Source of the DNA: an archaeon
GTDB taxonomy: Archaea; EX4484-52; WAPT01
Direction of reading: 5' to 3'
Length of the DNA: 64,000 nt
NCBI GenBank assembly: GCA_029258795.1
Contig: JAPDKB010000002.1
Coordinates: forward strand, 1-64,000
Below are positions 29,130 to 36,866 of the stretch, piece after piece. The position numbers were made by a program, and so were the translations under genes. The notes under the pieces were generated by a model, which saw nothing but the letters and a program-made list of their open reading frames with translations, was not told the DNA's origin and ran no database searches. Positions within the stretch are counted from its first letter, which is position 1. The number at the start of each line of letters is the position of its first letter.

Positions 29130-29265
29130 AGCTTGAAAAGAAAAGCTGAAAGTGTGAGATAGAAGAATGAATATTTTTCCGTTTTTGCAAAAAGTTCCAG
29201 CAAAAGAATTGATGAGTCTGAAAAGATAAGAATTTATTGTTCTAGTCTGAGAGATACGGAGGAAA
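29130..29265 (+). pseudogene. Decayed third copy of the DUF234 C-terminus
   Basis: The frame from 29169 reads EYFSVFAKSSSKRIDESEKI then IYCSSLRDTEE. The intact paralogues have ESFAVFAKSFSKRIDEFE then VYCFDLEDMER at their C-termini. Upstream similarity continues to about 29130 but is interrupted by stops and shifts. The 345-base gap 29048-29393 otherwise holds the paired operator and the promoter of the next gene. Confidence 0.75.
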
Positions 29266-29393
29266 TCTCTTCTGTGACCATATGTTAAGAAGTTTTTACA
29301 TTTATAGAACTAAAATTGTTGTTTTTTCTGAAGATTTAGGTTTTTGAATACTGTCAGAAAAAATTTATTTTTGAATTAACATAAAAACAACCA

Positions 29394-30062
29394 ATGGGTG
29401 TAAGTTTCCTAGCAAAATTGATTTTATCAGGTGCTCTTAAATTAGACGAAGGTCGCATAAATCTAAAAAATCAGCTAGATTTCTTACTAACTCCGGCACT
29501 TTTTGCTACTCAGATAACAAAATACTTCATATCTCAAGGAAAAGAAGATATACTATATCTTATATCCTGGATAAACGGGTATATTTCTAATTACAAAATA
29601 AAAATGCTGTTTAATTTGGATACTCCCGAAAAAATGTACCGGATTGGGATGGATTTTGGGGAATCTATGGGGATTGGACTTTATAAGACTCATGACTACC
29701 ATCCAGGTAGGTATACACACTTCGTGATACGAACAAATCCTATAGCAGAATTATATGGAAAGTCAGATCGGCCCATTGATTATATAATAGCTGGCGGAAT
29801 GGCTGGAGGCGGATGCTTAGTACACAATGACATATGTCAGAATGTAGAGATAAGATGTAAATCATGCTCTTCTGATGTATGTGAGTTCTTAACTGGGACT
29901 CCTCGAGAACTTAAATCAAGAAATTTATGGAAAGAAGTCCAGGTGCGATACAATTTAAAAGAAATTCTACCCATCCAAAAATATCTTTATGAAGAATACA
30001 ATCCTCAAGAAGAACAAAGAATACTTCAATATGTTTTTGAAGAACTTTCAAAATTAGAATGA
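29394..30062 (+). CDS. V4R-like protein, divergent
   Basis: 222 residues. The C-terminal half has the V4R (4-vinyl reductase) signature order: a GESMGIGL helix, TNPIAELYGKSDRPIDYIIAG, MAGGG, then a cysteine cluster C-x6-C-x2-C-x4-C (about 29837-29880) and FLTGT. V4R domains bind small hydrophobic ligands or sit in sensor and light-harvesting assembly proteins. The cysteine-rich tail could bind zinc. The N-terminal 90 residues are not recognised. TATA-like AAATTTATTTTT (29361-29372) lies about 25-30 bases upstream of the ATG, so the mRNA is probably leaderless. Base composition is more AT-rich than the translation genes, hinting at transfer. Confidence 0.6.
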   Translation: MGVSFLAKLILSGALKLDEGRINLKNQLDFLLTPALFATQITKYFISQGKEDILYLISWINGYISNYKIKMLFNLDTPEKMYRIGMDFGESMGIGLYKTHDYHPGRYTHFVIRTNPIAELYGKSDRPIDYIIAGGMAGGGCLVHNDICQNVEIRCKSCSSDVCEFLTGTPRELKSRNLWKEVQVRYNLKEILPIQKYLYEEYNPQEEQRILQYVFEELSKLE

Positions 30063-30887
30063 ATCAGCTATTTTATCTTTTTCCTCTTTTAACTTATTGT
30101 AGAGTCTTTGGCGATATGGTTCTTCATCTAGCCGATTTATATCCCTTTTAGCCTCTTTATATACTTCACTAGCGAGTTTGGGGATTAGTTCCGGTTCTCT
30201 TTGCTCTAGTATAATAATAGGAGTATGAGTTTCATGCTGTTTGTCATGAATGACATCATTTATGTCTTTAACAAATAAATTAAATTTTCTGAAGCCTTGA
30301 AAAGCTCTTTTGATTTTATCTTTATCTCTAATATTGGGGTTTTTGATTAACGGTATTTCTACAAAACCTATTATGTCATAACTTCTTGTTCTGTAGTTTT
30401 TCAATCCAATATCTAGCATATTGTCTTTATCTTCCTCTTGAAGTAGTAGTTGAATCGTATATTTCTCTCCACTCTGAACAAGTTGTAACACGGTTATATG
30501 CTCATTAAATATATTCTGGATATTTTCAGGAGCGATACCAAAAGCTCGTACTATTTTACCAAGTTCAAAAATATGCGCTGCACTTTCATACTTATTCATT
30601 TTTTCATCAGTTATTTCATCTCCAATAGCGGTAGCATAATCCAAAGCTATAGAATACGGAAGTAATTCGACCGGATACTTTTCCTTAAACACATCGTATA
30701 CATGTCTAGTTCTCAAGTCTTTTCTTCCTGTCTTGAATTTGTTATGAAGGAGTTGAGAAGACATACAGCTTATACTGTCTATTACCTCCGGGAGCTCAGG
30801 AATTCCAATTATTTTGCTCTCCTCTTTAATGTATTTTTTATCGATATTTACAAACTCCTCATATATATTTTCTATATCCTCTAGCAT
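30054..30887 (-). CDS. Unrecognised helical protein, weakly isoprenoid-synthase-like
   Basis: 277 residues, almost all helix. It overlaps the V4R-like gene tail to tail by 9 bases. Two regions recall the class I isoprenoid synthase fold: SIALDYATAIGDEITDE, where the first Asp-rich motif would be, and FNLFVKDINDVIHDKQHETHTP, placed like the second motif (DDxxD...K...P). The aspartates do not form intact DDxxD motifs, so catalysis is doubtful. The residue order between them (RTRSYDI, then FQGFRKF) also fits that fold loosely. If the relation is false, it is simply an orphan. AT-rich codon use matches its V4R-like neighbour. Confidence 0.55.
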   Translation of the reverse strand: MLEDIENIYEEFVNIDKKYIKEESKIIGIPELPEVIDSISCMSSQLLHNKFKTGRKDLRTRHVYDVFKEKYPVELLPYSIALDYATAIGDEITDEKMNKYESAAHIFELGKIVRAFGIAPENIQNIFNEHITVLQLVQSGEKYTIQLLLQEEDKDNMLDIGLKNYRTRSYDIIGFVEIPLIKNPNIRDKDKIKRAFQGFRKFNLFVKDINDVIHDKQHETHTPIIILEQREPELIPKLASEVYKEAKRDINRLDEEPYRQRLYNKLKEEKDKIADSF

Positions 30888-30964
30888 TATTAACTACCCA
30901 TAAGTAATAAAACACGAAATTATTTAAGTTTTTCGTTTCTGACCACCTTCCTTACCCAATCCAA

Positions 30965-31729
30965 TTATTTAATTAGCATAGTTGGATCAGTATTGACTTC
31001 TATCTCCTTTGCTTTTATGTCAAACGGAAATAACCCTTTTTCATGATCCGTAAACCTCATTTTTCTTATTTCCAACATTCTATTTTCCTCTGACCCGATG
31101 CTTAGGTAGTGTAACACAATCACTCCATCACACAAAAACTCGCTTATACCATCGCTGCTGAGCTGGTTTGAATCTTCCTGAATCTCGCTGAGGAGGAAAG
31201 CTGTTAGGTTCTTCTCATTTCTCAGCATGTTTATCAAATGGGTTATTATGGCTCTCCTCAACCAGCCCTCATGCCCCATGAACTTTACCTTTTTCTGCGT
31301 TACCCTGACATCAAGTCTTTCAGCTTCAATGAGCAGAGCAGGATGATTTTCAAGAGCTGTCAGAGAGTCGATCACCACCCTATTGTAGTTGCCGCTCTTG
31401 ATCTCCGATATCATCTTGTTGTAGAGCTCATACCCCTCTCTCACAAAATCAAAGCTCAGAATCTTGAGCAGCCCCTTCTTGATGTATCCCTCAACATCCC
31501 ATCCAAACGCCTTGGCTTGCTTAACTATATCCTCATACGGTTGCTCGAAGGAAACGTAAAGCCCCTTCTCCCCCATCTTACAGCCGTTTACCAGAATCTG
31601 CATGGAAAGTATGCTTTTCCCGCTACCAGGAGAACCGCTGATGAGTATTACAGCACCTTTCGGAATTCCTCCGTGCAGGAGTTCATCAAGGCCTTTAATA
31701 CCCGTTTTTGTTCTTTCCATATCCATCAT
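30965..31729 (-). CDS. KaiC-like RecA-superfamily ATPase
   Basis: 254 residues, one RecA/KaiC domain. It opens with RTKTGIKGLDELLHGGIPKG, the standard KaiC/RadA-paralogue entry, followed by Walker A GSPGSGKS and a Walker B strand in RVVIDSLTALE. Single-domain archaeal KaiC-like proteins are thought to be regulatory ATPases, often near signalling or motility genes; the target here is unknown. The upstream region carries TTGTCGAAA immediately before a TATA-like CTTAAATAT, a motif shared with the hsp20 and V4R promoters in this window. Confidence 0.85.
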   Translation of the reverse strand: MMDMERTKTGIKGLDELLHGGIPKGAVILISGSPGSGKSILSMQILVNGCKMGEKGLYVSFEQPYEDIVKQAKAFGWDVEGYIKKGLLKILSFDFVREGYELYNKMISEIKSGNYNRVVIDSLTALENHPALLIEAERLDVRVTQKKVKFMGHEGWLRRAIITHLINMLRNEKNLTAFLLSEIQEDSNQLSSDGISEFLCDGVIVLHYLSIGSEENRMLEIRKMRFTDHEKGLFPFDIKAKEIEVNTDPTMLIK

Positions 31730-31756
31730 ATTTTGATTTTATGTTATGCAGGGATA

Positions 31757-31796
31757 TTTAAGTGTTTCGAATTAAATTTTCGACAATTGTTGACTT
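31757..31796 (-). promoter_or_regulatory. Promoter of the KaiC-like gene with TTGTCGAA motif
   Basis: On the minus strand AATTGTCGAAAATT (about 31788-31775) is followed by TTCGAAA and a TATA-like CTTAAATAT (about 31764-31756), about 30 bases before the ATG at 31729. TCGACAATTGTTGA (31780-31793, plus strand) is also a near-perfect dyad. The same half-site occurs at 42948-42968 and about 44212-44219. Confidence 0.5.
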
Positions 31797-32000
31797 TTAA
31801 AATAAATGGAAATTATTTTATTCTGCCAAGCTGAGTTTCGAAATAAAGGAGGCGGCAACGGTTCTTTTTACACAATGCGTGAATGTGTGTTGGGAGAAGA
31901 TAAAGAAATGCTGGCTGAACTTTGGCTCAAGCCAAACCCAGAGAATGTTTTAAATAATTTTCCCGCTATCACAAATTAACATCAAAATCTGTGTGTTCCT

Positions 32001-32123
32001 GCGCCGGTGGTCTAGGGGTATGACTGCGGCCTTCCAAGCCGCCAGCCCGGGTTCGAATGCTGCGGAAGCAGAGCTTGAAAGCTTGTGGTTGCTCCGCGGC
32101 TGAAAATCCCGGCCGGCGCACCA
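32001..32123 (+). tRNA. tRNA-Gly (TCC) with a T-loop intron
   Basis: Acceptor GCGCCGG pairs with CCGGCGC; A and CCA are encoded at 32120-32123. The anticodon arm is GCGGC-CTTCCAA-GCCGC with anticodon TCC and no intron. The T-stem CCGGG (32047-32051) and CCCGG (32108-32112) are separated by the loop TTCGA/AT, interrupted by an intron of about 49 nt (about 32057-32105). The intron begins TGCTGCGGA and ends TCCGCGGCTGAA, giving the helix expected for a bulge-helix-bulge. Confidence 0.95.
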
Positions 32124-32229
32124 ACCAACCATAAATCCCTGATTCTTTCGGTGTTGAAAGGGAAGATTAATATATATCTTCTTCACAAAAATTTCATCAG
32201 GTGTCTTAAAATATTTAGATATTGGGTTG

Positions 32230-34215
32230 ATGGTCATGAGCTTGAGAGCCGTGCTCAAAAAAATGGGACAGTATCAGGGAAATTTGGGAAGCAAAAGCAT
32301 GGCAAATACATCACAATCTCAGATTAGAACTAACACTGTTTCATCAGGAAAAAACGTTGTTAACGTGCAAAAAATCCCGAAGGTTAATCACCTCATTCTC
32401 AGAATGGCACAGAAGCTGAAGGAATACGAAAAACTCCGGGAGGAAAGGAAGAGGAAGAGTGAGATTCTACCCATCTTTGCCGCTCAGGTGGAAGGTGCTG
32501 GAGGCGCTTCACTTTCAGCAACACCGCCTGCTTCTTATGGCGGTGCTCCTCCCACACGATCTGGAGTGAGTGGGAGTGAAGCTGGAGCCGGCGTTTCAGC
32601 GGGTGTAGAGGTGGAAGGAGCGGGGGGAGAAGTCTCGCTTACTAGTGTGTCGGGAAGTGCTCTGGGTTTAATGAAAGAGATGTTTTTCCTTACCAAAGAA
32701 GTGACTGAGGAATCAAAAAGGGATATAAATATAAAGTATCCACTTGTTCCCCTTCATCCAAAACCAAATGAGCCCGTTTACGCTTGGGCACACATACACT
32801 GGGACCCACGCTATCGCTCTCTCATCTACGAGGTTCATGAACCGGAGATAACTCAAGGAGAAAAAGTCCAGCTGGAAGAAATAAAAAAGATTTTGGAAGA
32901 CAAAATCGATGTTTCTCTTGACCTCATAGGGAAAGGTGCGGCAATAAACTACCTCAAAAGGATGCTGAATAAGATAATAACTGCATACGGTTTCAACCTA
33001 ACGCCAAGGCAGAGGGAGGTTTTTGAATACTACGTTCTCAGGGATTTTATAGGGCTGGGTAAGATTCAACCCCTCCTGAACGACCCGAACATAGAGGACA
33101 TAAGCTGCGATGGAGTTAACATCCCTGTTTATGTGTATCACCGTGATCCAAAAATAGGTTCATTGCGAACCAACGTGATTTTTGAGAGTACAGAAGAGCT
33201 GGATGAGTTCGTGATCAAGCTTGCACAATGGTGCGGGAGAAGCATCTCGGTAGCTGAACCATTACTGGATGGAAGCCTGCCTGATGGTTCTAGAGTTCAG
33301 GCAGTTCTAAGTACTGATATAGCAAGGAGAGGCTCCAACTTCACCATAAGAAAGTTCACCAAAGACCCTCTAACTCCGGTACACCTGCTGGAATATGGAA
33401 CGTTGAATGCAAGAGCCCTCGCTTATTTATGGTATGTGGTTGAGCATAATGGCTCCATTTTGGTGGCAGGACCGACAGCTTCCGGTAAAACCACTTTACT
33501 GAACTCAATCTCCCTCTTTATAAGACCTGAGGCCAAAATAGTCAGCATAGAGGATACGCCGGAGCTTAGATTGCCGCACGAACACTGGATTCCCGAAGTT
33601 GCGAGGTCAGCTGTAAGCGCAGAAACAGGAAAAATAGGAGAGGTTACCATGTTCGATCTCGTGAAGGCATCTTTAAGACAGAGACCCGATTACATAATAG
33701 TGGGTGAAGTGAGAGGTGAAGAAGCATATATCCTATTTCAGGAAATGGCCACTGGTCATGCAGGTTTGGCAACGATTCATGCGGACTCGCTTGAAAAGCT
33801 AATAGATAGGCTTACAACCCCACCAATAAACCTTTCACCCTCTTTACTGGAGATACTCGATCTGATCATCTTTGTCAAGAGGTTGAAATACAAAGGAGAA
33901 TATGTAAGAAAAGTCACAAACATATACGAGGTTAAGGGATACGACACTGTAAAAAAGAAGCTCATATGCAACGAGGTTTTCAAGTGGGATCCCAAAAAAG
34001 ACGAGATAGTGGTCGTAAATAAATCCTATTTACTCGAGAAAATAAAGGAAATGACCGGGATCACTGATGAAGAGCTTGCGGTTGAGCTTGAGAACAGAGA
34101 AAAGTTGCTGTTGTGGGCTAAAGAAAAGGGAATAAAGGATTATAGAGATCTGGGAAAACTTCTTTCACAGTATTACGCGGATTCGGTAAGAGTCATGGAA
34201 AGTATTGAAGAATAA
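32230..34215 (+). CDS. Type IV pilus/secretion assembly ATPase (GspE/PilB-like)
   Basis: About 661 residues; starts at ATG 32230, TTG 32227 or ATG 32236 are all possible. The first 150 residues include a Gly/Ala/Ser-rich linker (about 32480-32660). The catalytic half has Walker A GPTASGKTTLL, an Asp box in VSIEDTPELRLP, Walker B-region YIIVGEVRGEEA, and the His box TGHAGLATIHAD, all standard for the archaeal secretion ATPase family. It powers pilin assembly from the inner face of the membrane. Next come two GspF-type membrane proteins and three prepilin-like genes, so this is a complete small type IV pilus-like locus. Confidence 0.92.
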   Translation: MVMSLRAVLKKMGQYQGNLGSKSMANTSQSQIRTNTVSSGKNVVNVQKIPKVNHLILRMAQKLKEYEKLREERKRKSEILPIFAAQVEGAGGASLSATPPASYGGAPPTRSGVSGSEAGAGVSAGVEVEGAGGEVSLTSVSGSALGLMKEMFFLTKEVTEESKRDINIKYPLVPLHPKPNEPVYAWAHIHWDPRYRSLIYEVHEPEITQGEKVQLEEIKKILEDKIDVSLDLIGKGAAINYLKRMLNKIITAYGFNLTPRQREVFEYYVLRDFIGLGKIQPLLNDPNIEDISCDGVNIPVYVYHRDPKIGSLRTNVIFESTEELDEFVIKLAQWCGRSISVAEPLLDGSLPDGSRVQAVLSTDIARRGSNFTIRKFTKDPLTPVHLLEYGTLNARALAYLWYVVEHNGSILVAGPTASGKTTLLNSISLFIRPEAKIVSIEDTPELRLPHEHWIPEVARSAVSAETGKIGEVTMFDLVKASLRQRPDYIIVGEVRGEEAYILFQEMATGHAGLATIHADSLEKLIDRLTTPPINLSPSLLEILDLIIFVKRLKYKGEYVRKVTNIYEVKGYDTVKKKLICNEVFKWDPKKDEIVVVNKSYLLEKIKEMTGITDEELAVELENREKLLLWAKEKGIKDYRDLGKLLSQYYADSVRVMESIEE

Positions 34216-34246
34216 AACTAACAACTTTCCTCACGGTGATAATTAA

Positions 34247-35152
34247 ATGGAAATGGATGATAGGAAAAAGGGTTCGTTTCTAACTTTATGGACAGGAATG
34301 TGCTACCAATGGTTTGGCTCTTTTGTAAATCAGTATTTGGTAGAAACTTTCAGAGACATGCACGTTGATCTTAGAAGGGCCATGATTCCGTTAACTTTGG
34401 TGGAGTATCTGTCTTTGGCGTTGGGCACATCAGGAGTTGTGTTCTTTTTCATGTCTATCTTCCTTACCATGTTATTCACCCTGCTTTTCAGAAGCGTGCT
34501 ATTTGGCGTATTTGCAGGAGTGCTTGGAGGTTTCGTTTTTGCTATCGGAACATTCATTCTGTTTTACCTTTACCCATCTGTTGTGGTGGGAGAAAGAAAG
34601 AAAAAGATAGATGATACCCTTCCATTTGCCACCCTTTACATGGCAACTATGGCTGGGACAGGGGCTCCAATAGTTAGCATTTTCAGAATGTTATCTAAAT
34701 TTAAGGAATATGGAGAGGTGGCAAAGGAAGCCAAAAGGGTTGTGGAAACTGTGGAAATAACAGGAGCTCCAATAACCCGTGTGCTGGAGGATGTGGCTGA
34801 AAGAACACCGTCTGAAGCTTTTAGAGAATTACTGTGGGGGATAAGAAGCACCATAACTGTAGGAGGTGATTTAAGAACCTATCTTTACGAGAAGGCAAGA
34901 GGTTTTATACAGGAATATCGAAGAAGGTTAGCTGCCTATACAAACCAACTAGTAACCTTCCTCGAAATTTACATCAATGCTGTGATAATAGGCGTGGTGT
35001 TCTTTGTTGTACTTACGAGCATAATAGGAATTTTCGGAATTGACGCGAAAACAATATTGTTTATTCATTACGCACTGATATTCGTAGCGTTACCTTTAGC
35101 ATCTGTTGGGTTCATTGTGCTAATAAGAGGTATACAACCACACTCTGAATAA
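34247..35152 (+). CDS. GspF/TadC-type pilus assembly membrane protein 1
   Basis: 301 residues. Two hydrophobic helices near the N-terminus (about residues 60-105) and two at the C-terminus (about 235-295) flank a helical cytoplasmic domain of the T2SF type (LPFATLYMATMAGTGAPIVSIFRML and TPSEAFRELLWGIRSTITVGGD). Such proteins form the membrane platform driven by the assembly ATPase. It starts 31 bases after the ATPase stop and is followed by a second protein of the same type. Together they replace the single two-domain FlaJ type. Confidence 0.9.
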   Translation: MEMDDRKKGSFLTLWTGMCYQWFGSFVNQYLVETFRDMHVDLRRAMIPLTLVEYLSLALGTSGVVFFFMSIFLTMLFTLLFRSVLFGVFAGVLGGFVFAIGTFILFYLYPSVVVGERKKKIDDTLPFATLYMATMAGTGAPIVSIFRMLSKFKEYGEVAKEAKRVVETVEITGAPITRVLEDVAERTPSEAFRELLWGIRSTITVGGDLRTYLYEKARGFIQEYRRRLAAYTNQLVTFLEIYINAVIIGVVFFVVLTSIIGIFGIDAKTILFIHYALIFVALPLASVGFIVLIRGIQPHSE

Positions 35153-35171
35153 AAAATTGGCGGTGCGTGTC

Positions 35172-36155
35172 ATGTTCGAGAGTTTGCTTGGGGGAGGAAG
35201 CAAACAGAAAAAAAGGAAAACACTTGATGAAAAGAAAACGTTCTATGATTACCGTTATTTACTCATAATCATGTTCTTCATTCTTCTCTTCATAGGTATG
35301 TTGGCGAGCAGTATCAATCCAAAACTAATGTCGATGTTTGTTCTGCTTGGCATGTTTACATGCATCCTACCCTATTTTGCCCTAGAGTATTTTGAATTTG
35401 CCAAATACAAAAAAATGGAGGAATATTTTCCATTTTTTCTGAGGGACTTTGCTGAAGCCATAAGAAGCGGGATGACCTTTCCCAGTGCTTTAAGAATGAC
35501 AGCAAAGATAGATTATGGCGCTCTTTCAGTCGAGATAAGGAGGGCTGCAGCCCAGCTTTCTTGGGGCATACCTTTTGTTAAAGTGCTCCGAAGGTTTGGA
35601 GAAAGGCTCAAAGGAAGCAAGGTATTAAAACAGAGCATAGCAATTATAATAGAAACGTTCAATTCCGGAGGAGATGTTGCCACAACGATGGACTCATTGG
35701 CTGACAGCATGAGTACTATTCGTGAAATGGAACTGGAAAGGAAAGCAGCACTCCAGCAGCAGGTGATGATTATATATATTGTTTTTATCATCTTTCTGGG
35801 TTTACTTGTGGGTATAGACAAATTCCTGATAACCAGATTCATGAGCACCTTCCAGACCATAGAACAGGCATCTGAAGCTACGCAATCGATGGGTTTCGGA
35901 GGATTTCAGTTTAGAGCTGAGGATTACTGCGACTACGCCATTGCTTCTCCAGTATGCGGCTTTGGCAGGATGTTCGGGTTTTCAGGAGATGACCTATATT
36001 ACAAATCCATCTTTTTATTGATGGCGCTGATTCAAAGTGTGTGCCAGGGTATATTGATCGGAGTTATGCTTGAGAATAGCGCTAAAGCAGGATTTAAGCA
36101 CGTGGCTATAATGATGGCCCTGTCACTTGTGGCGCTTCCTATTTTCCTAGGGTGA
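35172..36155 (+). CDS. GspF/TadC-type pilus assembly membrane protein 2
   Basis: About 327 residues from the ATG at 35172, which has GGTG six bases upstream; TTG 35157 or GTG 35163 would lengthen it slightly. N-terminal helices (YLLIIMFFILLFIGMLA, then MFVLLGMFTCILPYFAL) precede the T2SF domain (FPFFLRDFAEAIRSGMTFPSALRM, then IIIETFNSGGDVATTMDSLA). The C-terminus has further helices (VMIIYIVFIIFLGLLVGI and the tail). Second half of the platform next to its paralogue; the genes are four to twenty bases apart and co-transcribed. Confidence 0.9.
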   Translation: MFESLLGGGSKQKKRKTLDEKKTFYDYRYLLIIMFFILLFIGMLASSINPKLMSMFVLLGMFTCILPYFALEYFEFAKYKKMEEYFPFFLRDFAEAIRSGMTFPSALRMTAKIDYGALSVEIRRAAAQLSWGIPFVKVLRRFGERLKGSKVLKQSIAIIIETFNSGGDVATTMDSLADSMSTIREMELERKAALQQQVMIIYIVFIIFLGLLVGIDKFLITRFMSTFQTIEQASEATQSMGFGGFQFRAEDYCDYAIASPVCGFGRMFGFSGDDLYYKSIFLLMALIQSVCQGILIGVMLENSAKAGFKHVAIMMALSLVALPIFLG

Positions 36156-36161
36156 TGAAAG

Positions 36162-36866
36162 TTGAAAATGAAAAAAGCTCAGACGAATCTTGATTTTGCA
36201 ACCAGTATAAGTGTCTTTATAGTAGTGCTGGGTTTCTATTTTTATTATGTTTCAGGTCAGATAGCGGCAAGCACTGTGAAGCTAGATGAATTGAAGGGCG
36301 AATCAGAATGCGCACTAGCAGCAACGGCTTTGATGAACAAGTTGGTGCTGAACAATATGAGTTTGAATGAAAATTATTTCAATTCTGCTATTAAGGGGTG
36401 TATCGTATCCCCTCCACCTAATTCTCCAGACTGGGACGCTTACCAAGCCTTTCTTCAAAGCATAAATCTCACGAAAAGAAGCGCGTACTTAAGGATGGAT
36501 TTACTCCTCACAACTTCATACCTCATGAAAGTAACGGAAGAGTACACAGAAGGCACTCTCTATTTTAATCACAAAACCTATCCTGTGGTGTGTAATGTAA
36601 CTGCAAATTCAATTATGATAAATAATACGGGGCCGTATAAGGTTGGGGCGAATGTAACACTTGACAGTGTGAAGTTTACTGTTCATTGGATTGATCCCTC
36701 TTGCCAATACGCTGTGCTGAAGAATGTGAGGCCCTTCCACCAGTGTGGTGCTCTTCCTTCAATAGCATTAAGTGGTAGAGGTATTGGGGGAGGAAGGCAA
36801 GTGAAATATGTGTTCTTTGCTGTTAAGGATGGACAGCTTCTCAGGGTGACGTTTTTATGCATGTAA
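36162..36866 (+). CDS. Prepilin-like secreted protein 1
   Basis: 234 residues from TTG 36162 (GGTGA spaced seven bases) or 232 from ATG 36168. The N-terminus KKAQTNLDFATSISVFIVVLGFY looks like an archaeal class III (EppA-type) prepilin signal: basic, then A-Q-T, an acidic residue close behind, then a hydrophobic helix. The ectodomain has several cysteines (ECALA, GCIVS, VCNVT, SCQYA, HQCGA) and glycosylation sequons. Probably a minor or major pilin-like subunit of the locus. It overlaps the next gene by ten bases. Confidence 0.75.
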   Translation: MKMKKAQTNLDFATSISVFIVVLGFYFYYVSGQIAASTVKLDELKGESECALAATALMNKLVLNNMSLNENYFNSAIKGCIVSPPPNSPDWDAYQAFLQSINLTKRSAYLRMDLLLTTSYLMKVTEEYTEGTLYFNHKTYPVVCNVTANSIMINNTGPYKVGANVTLDSVKFTVHWIDPSCQYAVLKNVRPFHQCGALPSIALSGRGIGGGRQVKYVFFAVKDGQLLRVTFLCM

